DNA of 8,401 bases from an uncultured bacterium (GTDB lineage: Bacteria > Bacillota > Clostridia > Oscillospirales > Ruminococcaceae): contig CAJMQZ010000086.1 of NCBI GenBank assembly GCA_905215595.1, positions 1-8,401 on the forward strand, read 5' to 3'. The notes under the pieces are model-generated. The model saw only the letters and a list, made by a program, of their open reading frames with translations, made no database searches and was not told the origin of the DNA. The stretch's first letter is position 1, and each line of letters starts with the position of its first letter. Position numbers and translations under genes: made by a program. Positions 1 to 6,084 of this stretch are shown here, in pieces.

Positions 1-19
1 TATGCGTCGTGCGGACAGC

Positions 20-45
20 AAAAAGCCCTCCCGTCGGGGGAGGGC
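20..45 (-). terminator. Intrinsic terminator closing the transporter operon
   Basis: On the minus strand an 8-bp perfect GC-rich stem (arms 38-45 and 25-32, GCCCTCCC/GGGAGGGC) with a 5-nt loop is followed at once by a run of five T (24-20). It begins 10 nt after the stop codon of the SLH-protein gene, the position expected for a rho-independent terminator ending the four-gene operon. Confidence 0.9.
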
Positions 46-55
46 CGGGCCGGAT

Positions 56-2167
56 TCAGTTTTTCCTGACCGCGATCAGCACGCGGATCTTGCTGCCTGC
101 TGCGTGGCCGTCATTATCAAACCAGCCAATGAGGGTGTAGTCCTCGCCGTTCACCTGCGAAAGGGTGGTGGGATAGTAGGTACCCTTATACCACAGATAC
201 ACCTGCATATCGTCGGCAGTCTCGTACTTCTTGCCGCCGCTCATCACCGAGGCCGCGCCCACCTTGTCGATCACGGCAGGCATCAGCTGCCGCATGGACT
301 TGACCTTGCCGGAAGTGCTGATGCCCACAGCAATGCCGCCCGCCAGCACCGGGTACTTGGTGCTGGTCTTGTAGGTCGTCTGCTTGCCGTTCGCGTAGCA
401 CACGTAATCTGCACCACTTCCCAGATAGTTGAGCACAGTGCTCAGACCGCCGCTGGTGTTAGCTGCGCCCAACTTGAGCAGATAGCTTGCCAGCTTGTCG
501 GTGCTGCCGGTCACGCTTTCCCACACACTGCTGCCGATGCTTCCGTCCACAAGGCCCCACAAAAGGTCGCCGGTGCTGGGCAGCACGATCTCGGCCACAT
601 CGCCTGCGATGGAAGCTGCATCGGTGCTGGAAGAGGTGCTTGTGGTGGTACCGGTCGTCGTTCCGGTGGATGTGGTGCTACTGGAAGAGGTGACATTGTT
701 GATGAGGTTTTTCACGTCGTCCAGCACGCCGTAAGTCCACAGATCACCCGTGACATCGTTCAGGATCAGGCGATCGATCTGACCGTTCTCATTGGTGGTA
801 TAGTAGCGCACATCGGCATCCGAAAGTGTTACCCCCGATAGGCGGCTGGGACTTACCGTCCCAGCCACACCCTCCGAAGTCGTATCCAGAATTTCCACGC
901 CGTCCGCAAGGGCTGTTTCGCCCAGAGCGGTACCGTCTGCATTGATCGTACCGGAAGTGCCCTTTTTACCAATGGCATCCACCTGCTCGCCGTCGGCGTT
1001 CACGGTGATTTTCACCATCCAGCCGGCCGGGTAGTTCAGGTCCTTGGCCACGCTCACTGTGCGGGTGATGCCGTCGGTGCACTTCACTTCCACCTTCTGC
1101 TGCACGTCCGCGCCGTTTTCTTCCACAAGGCTGCGGGTGGCCGTCTGCACTACGCCGTAGAACACTTCGTCTGCGGCATCACCGGTCAGCACGGCAACGG
1201 CTTCGTTGTTCATGCCCAGCAGCAGGGTGACTACCTGACCCACGCCGCCGCCGTTCAGGCTGGACAGCTGGGCTGCTGCCGAGGAGCTTGCAATGGTGTA
1301 GCTGGTGCCAGCCACGGTAACAGATGTGGGTGCACTGGCGCTGGGCGACACCGCCGTGATGCGGCCTGCCGCCTTGCGGGTGTAGACCCACACGGTCTTT
1401 GCACTGGCATTATAATAGTACACATCATAAGCGGACAGCTGGGCGTTGGTGCTCACGCTGTCGTTGCAGTAAACGGCCTCCGGCTCAAAGGGCAGGCTTT
1501 CGCCTTCCGATGCCACAAAGGGGCCTTCCAGATTGCTGAGCAGGATGGACGAAACATCCACCTGACCATTCGTCACCGTAAAGCCAAGGGTGGTACCGTA
1601 CACACTGCCGCTGGCCGTGTTTGCGGTGAGGGCGTTGTACAGCAGGATGGCTCCGTCTTCCATGGTCATGGCCTGACCCTGGGTGCGGCTCAGATTTGCA
1701 CGCAGTCCGATGGCGTTTGCCTTGTTCAGCTGTGCTGCGGGGAAGCCGCCGGTCAGGGTCGTCACATCATAGCCCAGCAGGGTCAGAGCGGCGGTGCAGG
1801 CTTCTTCCAGCGTCACGGTTTGATTCGGGCGGAAGGAGCCATCGGTATAGCCGCTCATCCAGCCCTGCTGCACTGCAATGCGGATATAGGGCGCATAAGC
1901 GCTGCTGCCGTTCACATCAGTATATAGAGTGCCGATGCTGCCCTGCGTATTGGCGTTATCGTGGTAGGCGGAAAAGGCCACCAGCAGCTTTGCCAGCTGC
2001 CCACGGGTGAGCGGCGTGCTCAGCCCGGCAGCTTCCTCGGTGGAGAAAGCGCCCAGCGTTACCGCCGTCTGCACCGCCGTGTTGGAGCCAGCTGCCGATG
2101 CGGGCAGCACCAGCATGGACACGCCGATGCACACCGACAGCAGCAGTGCGAGGAATCGTTTTTTCAT
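56..2167 (-). CDS. Secreted S-layer-homology (SLH) domain protein
   Basis: 703-residue exported protein, probably held non-covalently in the cell wall. The start at 2167 gives a classic signal peptide: Lys-Lys-Arg, a hydrophobic core at residues 5-22, and a likely cut after Ala-Ser-Ala near residue 25. The start has AAGGAGG five bases upstream, and this Shine-Dalgarno overlaps the TAA stop of the permease gene. Residues about 35-180 look like SLH repeats. The clearest is residues 82-130, with YTDV, then AYAPYIRIAVQQGWMSGYTDGSFRPN and an acidic helix; the flanking ones are degenerate. In known families SLH domains bind pyruvylated wall polysaccharide. Residues 190-490 are beta-rich and unrecognised. 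A Ser/Thr linker (494-515) separates them from a C-terminal domain (517-703) I do not recognise. As last gene of the exporter operon it may be a wall-side partner or a client; this is inference. The SLH call is confident, the function is unknown. Confidence 0.85.
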   Translation of the reverse strand: MKKRFLALLLSVCIGVSMLVLPASAAGSNTAVQTAVTLGAFSTEEAAGLSTPLTRGQLAKLLVAFSAYHDNANTQGSIGTLYTDVNGSSAYAPYIRIAVQQGWMSGYTDGSFRPNQTVTLEEACTAALTLLGYDVTTLTGGFPAAQLNKANAIGLRANLSRTQGQAMTMEDGAILLYNALTANTASGSVYGTTLGFTVTNGQVDVSSILLSNLEGPFVASEGESLPFEPEAVYCNDSVSTNAQLSAYDVYYYNASAKTVWVYTRKAAGRITAVSPSASAPTSVTVAGTSYTIASSSAAAQLSSLNGGGVGQVVTLLLGMNNEAVAVLTGDAADEVFYGVVQTATRSLVEENGADVQQKVEVKCTDGITRTVSVAKDLNYPAGWMVKITVNADGEQVDAIGKKGTSGTINADGTALGETALADGVEILDTTSEGVAGTVSPSRLSGVTLSDADVRYYTTNENGQIDRLILNDVTGDLWTYGVLDDVKNLINNVTSSSSTTSTGTTTGTTTSTSSSTDAASIAGDVAEIVLPSTGDLLWGLVDGSIGSSVWESVTGSTDKLASYLLKLGAANTSGGLSTVLNYLGSGADYVCYANGKQTTYKTSTKYPVLAGGIAVGISTSGKVKSMRQLMPAVIDKVGAASVMSGGKKYETADDMQVYLWYKGTYYPTTLSQVNGEDYTLIGWFDNDGHAAGSKIRVLIAVRKN

Positions 2168-2177
2168 AGTTGCCTCC

Positions 2178-3377
2178 TTAATCGTAACGCAGCGCTTCGA
2201 TGGGGTTGAGCCGTGCCGCGCGCTTTGCGGGCAGGTAGCCGAACAGCACGCCGATGCCCACCGAGATGCCAAAGGCCACGGCCACCGAGCTGAGAGACGG
2301 TGCCACGGTCATTTCCATATCGGACATGACCAGCGGCAGGATCTTGTTTGCCAGTGCCGAGAGCAGATAGCCCAGACCGATGCCCAGTATGCCGCCCAGC
2401 GCCGAGGTGGTGGCAGCTTCGGTGACGAACAGGCCCAGAATGACCCGTTCCTTGGCACCCAGCGCCTTGCGAATGCCGATCTCGCGGGTGCGCACGGTGA
2501 CGGACACCATCATGATGTTCATGATGCCGATGCCGCCCACCAGCAGCGAGATGGCCGCAATGGCTGTGAGGATAGTGACGACCATGTTCACCATGGAGGT
2601 CATCATATCCAGCATTTCGCTCATGCTGGTGACCATGTAGCCCTTATCGGAGCTGAGCAGCTCCTGCAGGCCGTTTTCCAGTGCGGTCTTCGCTTCGGAA
2701 ATTTTGTCCTCACTGGTCACAGTGACGGCGTAGGAGCTGGCGGTGCTGGTTTGTGAAACACGCAGCGCCGTGGTGTAGGGCAGCAGAACGATATCATCGC
2801 TGCTGCCCTCCTGATCCGAGGTGTCTGTCACCTTGGCTTCCAGTACGCCCACAATGGTATACTTCTCCGCTCCGATTTTGATGGTCTGGCCCACGGCATT
2901 GCCGCCATAGGCCACACGGCTGATGTAATCGCCCACTACGCAGATCTTCTTGTTGTCAGTCAGATCCACGTAGTTGATGCCGCGCCCGACGCGGACGGTG
3001 CAGCCGCTCATTCCAAGATAGCTCTCGCTCACGCCCTTGACGCTGGTGTTGCTGTAGCTGGTGGTACCCACCTTCACGGTTCCGTTGATGCTGGCCGTAG
3101 GCGACACCGCCTCGAACAGATCCGGGTGGGCATCCACGAGGCTGTAAACATCCTCCACTTTCACAGAGCGGGAACCGTAACCCATGACCTGCACGCTGAT
3201 GATGTTGGTGCCGAGATCTGAAAAGCTGGACTGGATGCTCTGGGTCATGCCGTTGCCAAGGCCCACGATAACGATGACCGCCGTCACGCCGATGATAATG
3301 CCCAGCATGGTGAGGAAGGTGCGGAACTTATTGCTCCAGATGTTCTGGATGGCTTCACGGAAGGTCTCATAGATCAT
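2178..3377 (-). CDS. ABC transporter permease, MacB/FtsX type
   Basis: 399-residue membrane subunit of a type VII (MacB-like) ABC transporter, the family that moves or pulls substrates on the outer face of the membrane by mechanotransmission rather than through a channel. The layout is typical: a short N-terminal cytoplasmic helix, TM1 at about residues 21-40, a large extracytoplasmic domain (about 41-262), then three membrane segments near 264-289, 314-345 and 361-382. The hallmark coupling stretch GGIGIMNIMMVSVTVRTREIG lies at 281-301 and continues into IRKALGAK. The protein ends with the usual NPIEALRYD. The length is normal for a permease without a fused ATPase. Its start overlaps the ATPase stop (ATGA), with AGGAGGGG eight bases upstream. 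It should pair with the upstream ATPase and adaptor. Macrolide export, peptide export and peptide resistance are all possible; the substrate is not readable. Confidence 0.95.
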   Translation of the reverse strand: MIYETFREAIQNIWSNKFRTFLTMLGIIIGVTAVIVIVGLGNGMTQSIQSSFSDLGTNIISVQVMGYGSRSVKVEDVYSLVDAHPDLFEAVSPTASINGTVKVGTTSYSNTSVKGVSESYLGMSGCTVRVGRGINYVDLTDNKKICVVGDYISRVAYGGNAVGQTIKIGAEKYTIVGVLEAKVTDTSDQEGSSDDIVLLPYTTALRVSQTSTASSYAVTVTSEDKISEAKTALENGLQELLSSDKGYMVTSMSEMLDMMTSMVNMVVTILTAIAAISLLVGGIGIMNIMMVSVTVRTREIGIRKALGAKERVILGLFVTEAATTSALGGILGIGLGYLLSALANKILPLVMSDMEMTVAPSLSSVAVAFGISVGIGVLFGYLPAKRAARLNPIEALRYD

Positions 3378-4123
3378 GATGCACTCCCCTCCTGTTCTGC
3401 CTTGGGTACATAATTGGGCTGCACCACGGCTTCGGGTGCGTGGGCATCGCCGTCGTACACCACATGGCCGTCCTCCAGCCGGATGATGCGCTGGGCCTGC
3501 ACGGCAATGGAGTTGTCGTGGGTGATAAGCACCACGGTGTTGCCCTGCCGGTGCAGGTCCTGCAGCATGCCCAGCACTTCACGGCCGGTGTGGCTGTCCA
3601 GTGCGCCGGTAGGCTCGTCGGCCAGAATGACAGCCGGACGGCCTGCCAGTGCCCGCGCGATGGAAACACGCTGCTGCTGACCGCCGGAAAGCTGGTTGGG
3701 CTTATTCCGGAGCTTATCGCCAAGGCCCACCCGCTCCAGTGCGGCGGCGGCACGGCGGCGGCGCTCTCCGCGCGGCACTCCGGCATACACCAGCGGGACC
3801 CCCACGTTTTCGATCAGGCTGAGCTTGGGCAGCAGGTTGTACTGCTGAAAGATGAAGCCCAGCAGCTCGTTGCGGATCTCGGCCAGTTCGTCGCGGCTCA
3901 TTCTGCCCACGTCACGGCCATTGAGTTTATAGGTGCCCGCCGTAGGCACATCCAGACAGCCGATGATGTTCATGCAGGTAGACTTGCCGGAACCGGACTG
4001 GCCCACGATGGCCACGAACTCGCCCTTGTTGATCTGCATGGAGATGTGGTCCGCAGCCTTTACAAGGGTATCGCCCATCTGGTAATACTTGCACACATTG
4101 TCAAATTCAATGAGGGCACTCAT
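3374..4123 (-). CDS. ABC transporter ATP-binding protein, MacB/LolD type
   Basis: 249-residue cytoplasmic ATPase that powers the neighbouring permease. All catalytic motifs are intact: Walker A GQSGSGKST (residues 41-49), Q-loop FIFQQYNLLP (90-99), ABC signature LSGGQQQRV (145-153), Walker B VILADE with catalytic Glu170, D-loop GALD (173-176) and switch His202 in ITHD. The sequence around Walker A (CMNIIGCLD) and the Q-loop is the pattern of the MacB/LolD/YknY group that partners FtsX-type permeases. A short tail after residue 226 has no recognised motif. The start codon shares one base with the adaptor stop (TGATG), and the stop overlaps the permease start by four bases, so translational coupling on both sides is likely. 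Confidence 0.97.
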   Translation of the reverse strand: MSALIEFDNVCKYYQMGDTLVKAADHISMQINKGEFVAIVGQSGSGKSTCMNIIGCLDVPTAGTYKLNGRDVGRMSRDELAEIRNELLGFIFQQYNLLPKLSLIENVGVPLVYAGVPRGERRRRAAAALERVGLGDKLRNKPNQLSGGQQQRVSIARALAGRPAVILADEPTGALDSHTGREVLGMLQDLHRQGNTVVLITHDNSIAVQAQRIIRLEDGHVVYDGDAHAPEAVVQPNYVPKAEQEGSAS

Positions 4124-5910
4124 CAGAAGCCACCTCCCGGGCCTCCGCCGCCGGGGCCTCCGTTCCCTCCGCCGTGCCCGCCGCTGCCGCTGGCGTTCTG
4201 TTTTTCAGCAGCGTCGGCATCGTAGGCGATGGTGCCGCCCGGGCCCACCATGAATTCCATGCTGTCGCTGGCGTTCTGCTTTTCAGCAGCATTGGCATCG
4301 TAGGCGATGGTGTCGCCCTCCTGCAGGCCGCCGGTCACTTCGATCGAATCGTTGTCGCTGGTGCCGGTGGTGATCTTTACGTACACATAGCCGTCCGGCG
4401 CAGTCATATCCTGCACGGCGTTGACGGCACTGGGCGAGTCCTTGGTGACCAGCACATAATTGCCGCGCACCACGGAACCGTTGGGAACGGCAAGGGCGTT
4501 GGACGCACTGCTCACCTCGATCTCGGCCGTGGCGTTCATGCCGGGCAGCAGGTCGCCGGTGTCATCGATGCGGATGGTCACCGGGTAGGTCGTGGTGCCG
4601 CCGGTGGTGGTTCCTGCAGCGGAAACACTGGTGACCACGCCGGTAAAGGTGCGGTCCGGGATGGCATCTGCCGTAATGGTGACGGTCTGACCCTCCTTGA
4701 TGGAGAGGATTTCCAGTTCGTCCACATTCAGCGTCATTTCCAGATAGCTCAGGTCGTAGATGGTGCACAGCGTCTCGCTGGCTGTAGTATCGGTGCCCAC
4801 AGTGTCACCAGCCTTGACATTCTTCTGGATCACGGTGCCGCTGATAGGCGAGGGAATGGTGTAGTTTTCCATCTGCTTTTGGGTATCGCTCATGGAAAGC
4901 TGCGCGTTGAGCAGGCTGTCGGCAGCGGACTGTACCTGCCTGCTCAGCTCGGTGCCGGAAAGCTGCACGATGGCCGTGTTGGCCTCAATGGCAGTGCCTT
5001 CCTTGACGCACACAGCAGCCACCGTGCCGCTGGTGGTGGCTGTGACGGTCTGCTGGTGCTGATAATCGAACCGGGCCGAAGCCAGCGCGCTGACACCGTT
5101 GATGGTGGCGGATGCGGCCTGTGCGGTGGTCAGGCTGCCATTATTCTTCACGGCAATGGTCACGGTGCGCACCAGCAGATTGCCGCTGCTGATGGTATCG
5201 GTGCCGGCCACGGCCTGCACCGTGCCGGAAAGGGTCTCAAAGGTACCGTTGAGTATGACCTCCGCAGCCTGACCCACGGCAAACCCCGAAGCATCCGCTG
5301 CCGGGAATTCCAGCGTGAGCAGCAGGCTGGAATCGTCCCGCACGGTGGCGATCTCCTGCCCGGCGGTCACGTAGTCACCGGCCTTGACTTTGATGGAAGC
5401 CACTGTGCCGCCAATGACGCTGCGGATGTACTGGGCATCGGCTGTATCGTCGTAGCTGCGCTGTGCCTGCTCCAGCGCAAGCTGGGCCTTTTCCACACTG
5501 GTGGCAACGTCTGAACTGTCGATGGTGTACAGCACGGTACCCTTCTCGATGGTATCGCCCACCTCAAAATCTGCGGTGAGCACAGTGCCCTTCACCAGCG
5601 ACTTGACCGTATAGGTGTTAGCTGCGGAAATGGTTCCGGAACCGCTGAAGGTGTTGGTGATGTCCCGCCGTTCCAGTGCGGCCTCCATGTACTGGGTGCT
5701 GGCCTGCACAGCCTTTTTGCTGTTTTTGGGCAGCAGCACCGCAGCGGCCACCGCCGCCACGCAGACCACCGCAGTGATCTTTTTCCAGTTGCGCTTCAAA
5801 AACTGTTTCGGGTCTTTTTTGCCCGGCTGCACCGCCGGGTTCTCAAAGTCCAGCAGTTCCTGCTGGGCATCCGGCTGCTGTGCCGGTTCGCTGTTTTTCT
5901 TTCGCAGCAT
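4123..5910 (-). CDS. HlyD/MacA-like membrane-fusion adaptor with duplicated core
   Basis: 595-residue extracytoplasmic adaptor of the ABC exporter, anchored by one membrane segment (residues 44-61) after a charged 43-residue cytoplasmic N-terminus. I chose the start at 5910 because AGGAGGGG sits seven bases upstream; an in-frame ATG at 5997 lies upstream of the predicted -10 box. The body holds two consecutive adaptor cores. Each has a lipoyl half-motif, a short helical hairpin, a second half-motif and a beta-barrel: about residues 99-275 and 287-465. Typical half-motifs are GTVASIKVKAGDYVTAGQ and SPISGTVIQKNVKAGDTV. The hairpins (134-158 and 322-347) are far shorter than in TolC-docking MacA, which fits a cell without an outer membrane. 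A membrane-proximal domain (470-540) precedes a tail with a repeated IAYDANAAEKQNAS block and a Gly-rich end. It is longer than the usual 350-450 residues of the family. It is first in the operon, after a likely regulated promoter. Confidence 0.92.
   Translation of the reverse strand: MLRKKNSEPAQQPDAQQELLDFENPAVQPGKKDPKQFLKRNWKKITAVVCVAAVAAAVLLPKNSKKAVQASTQYMEAALERRDITNTFSGSGTISAANTYTVKSLVKGTVLTADFEVGDTIEKGTVLYTIDSSDVATSVEKAQLALEQAQRSYDDTADAQYIRSVIGGTVASIKVKAGDYVTAGQEIATVRDDSSLLLTLEFPAADASGFAVGQAAEVILNGTFETLSGTVQAVAGTDTISSGNLLVRTVTIAVKNNGSLTTAQAASATINGVSALASARFDYQHQQTVTATTSGTVAAVCVKEGTAIEANTAIVQLSGTELSRQVQSAADSLLNAQLSMSDTQKQMENYTIPSPISGTVIQKNVKAGDTVGTDTTASETLCTIYDLSYLEMTLNVDELEILSIKEGQTVTITADAIPDRTFTGVVTSVSAAGTTTGGTTTYPVTIRIDDTGDLLPGMNATAEIEVSSASNALAVPNGSVVRGNYVLVTKDSPSAVNAVQDMTAPDGYVYVKITTGTSDNDSIEVTGGLQEGDTIAYDANAAEKQNASDSMEFMVGPGGTIAYDADAAEKQNASGSGGHGGGNGGPGGGGPGGGF
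4132..4137 (-). promoter_or_regulatory. Ribosome binding site inside the adaptor's Gly codons
   Basis: GGAGGT lies eight bases before the ATG of the ATPase gene (4123). The same six bases are coding sequence near the adaptor's 3' end, in its terminal Gly-Gly-Gly-Phe. With the TGATG stop/start overlap this supports coupled translation of the two genes. The site is seen directly; coupling is inference. Confidence 0.7.
4189..4318 (-). repeat. In-frame 52-bp direct repeat in the adaptor's 3' end
   Basis: Positions 4189-4240 and 4267-4318 match at 48 of 52 bases by eye, with a period of 78 bp (26 codons) and 26 bp of non-repeated sequence between them. Each copy encodes roughly (G)(D/G)TIAYDA(N/D)AAEKQNAS. 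Because the period is a multiple of three the reading frame is kept. The high nucleotide identity suggests a fairly recent tandem duplication near the C-terminus. Confidence 0.9.
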
Positions 5911-5926
5911 CGTATCGCCCCTCCTG

Positions 5927-5958
5927 TATTGCATGCGGCGGGATCTTCTCCGCCAATA
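5927..5958 (-). other. Possible small hairpin in the adaptor mRNA leader
   Basis: Within the predicted 5' leader, GGCGG (5954-5950) can pair with CCGCC (5941-5937) around an 8-nt loop. Flanking AATA/TATT (5955-5958 with 5927-5930) can extend the stem across a 6-nt bulge. It ends just before the Shine-Dalgarno (5925-5918). The stem is short, so any role in translation or stability is only a possibility. Confidence 0.3.
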
Positions 5959-5964
5959 TCTGGA

Positions 5965-6020
5965 AGTATACAGGATGATTCTTAGGATTTTGGGCAAAAA
6001 AGTCTTAAGATGACTTAAGA
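5965..6020 (-). promoter_or_regulatory. Predicted regulator-dependent promoter of the exporter operon
   Basis: On the minus strand a direct repeat TCTTAAG-N3-TCTTAAG (first unit 6020-6014, second 6010-6004, period 10 bp) lies upstream of the -10 box TATACT (5970-5965). The hexamer 17 nt upstream of the -10 is CCAAAA, a poor -35, which suggests dependence on an activator. The repeat starts exactly 50 nt before TATACT, as in the promoter of the regulator operon at 8191-8246. Transcription should start near 5958, giving a leader of about 48 nt. OmpR/PhoB-family regulators typically bind such 10-11-bp direct repeats, so the adjacent response regulator is the best candidate. The pattern is seen; the binding is inferred. 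Confidence 0.75.
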
Positions 6021-6037
6021 GAAGTCAACAATGTGTG

Positions 6038-6084
6038 AAAAAGCAGAGAAGGCCTCCCTCAGCGGGAAGCCTTCTCTGCTTTTT
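6038..6084 (-). terminator. Long hairpin terminator after the kinase gene
   Basis: A perfect 16-bp inverted repeat (6038-6053 with 6069-6084) continues after one mismatch into four more pairs and a 5-nt loop. The stem starts with AAAAA and ends with TTTTT, so it looks like an intrinsic terminator on either strand. In the minus direction it begins at the last base of the kinase stop codon and separates the regulator operon from the exporter operon. No plus-strand gene that would need it was seen. Confidence 0.93.

Noticed and set aside
2..841. Plus-strand frame of 279 codons opposite the SLH gene
   Set aside because: It runs through the minus-strand terminator and the SLH coding region, starts at the window edge with no ribosome binding site visible and shows no protein family features.
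2007..2756. Plus-strand frame of 249 codons spanning the SLH/permease junction
   Set aside because: It is antisense to two convincing genes, rich in His, Asp, Gln and Ala, and crosses their gene boundary; a shadow.
3440..4225. Plus-strand frame with a Pro-rich end opposite the ATPase
   Set aside because: The Pro-rich stretch is the complement of the adaptor's Gly-rich tail; no independent support.
4189..4318. Short repeats as a CRISPR array or mobile-element scar
   Set aside because: There are only two copies, in frame within a coding sequence, without regular spacers, terminal inverted repeats or cas genes; a local tandem duplication explains them.
4174..5514. Long plus-strand reading frame (446 codons) opposite the adaptor
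   Set aside because: It is entirely antisense to a well-supported gene, has no recognisable domain and has biased composition (many Gly, His, Ala) typical of a shadow frame in GC-rich coding DNA.
5911..5997. Longer adaptor N-terminus from the ATG at 5997
   Set aside because: That ATG is upstream of the predicted -10 box (5970-5965) and inside the spacer between operator and -10, with no Shine-Dalgarno. The ATG at 5910 has AGGAGGGG at good spacing.
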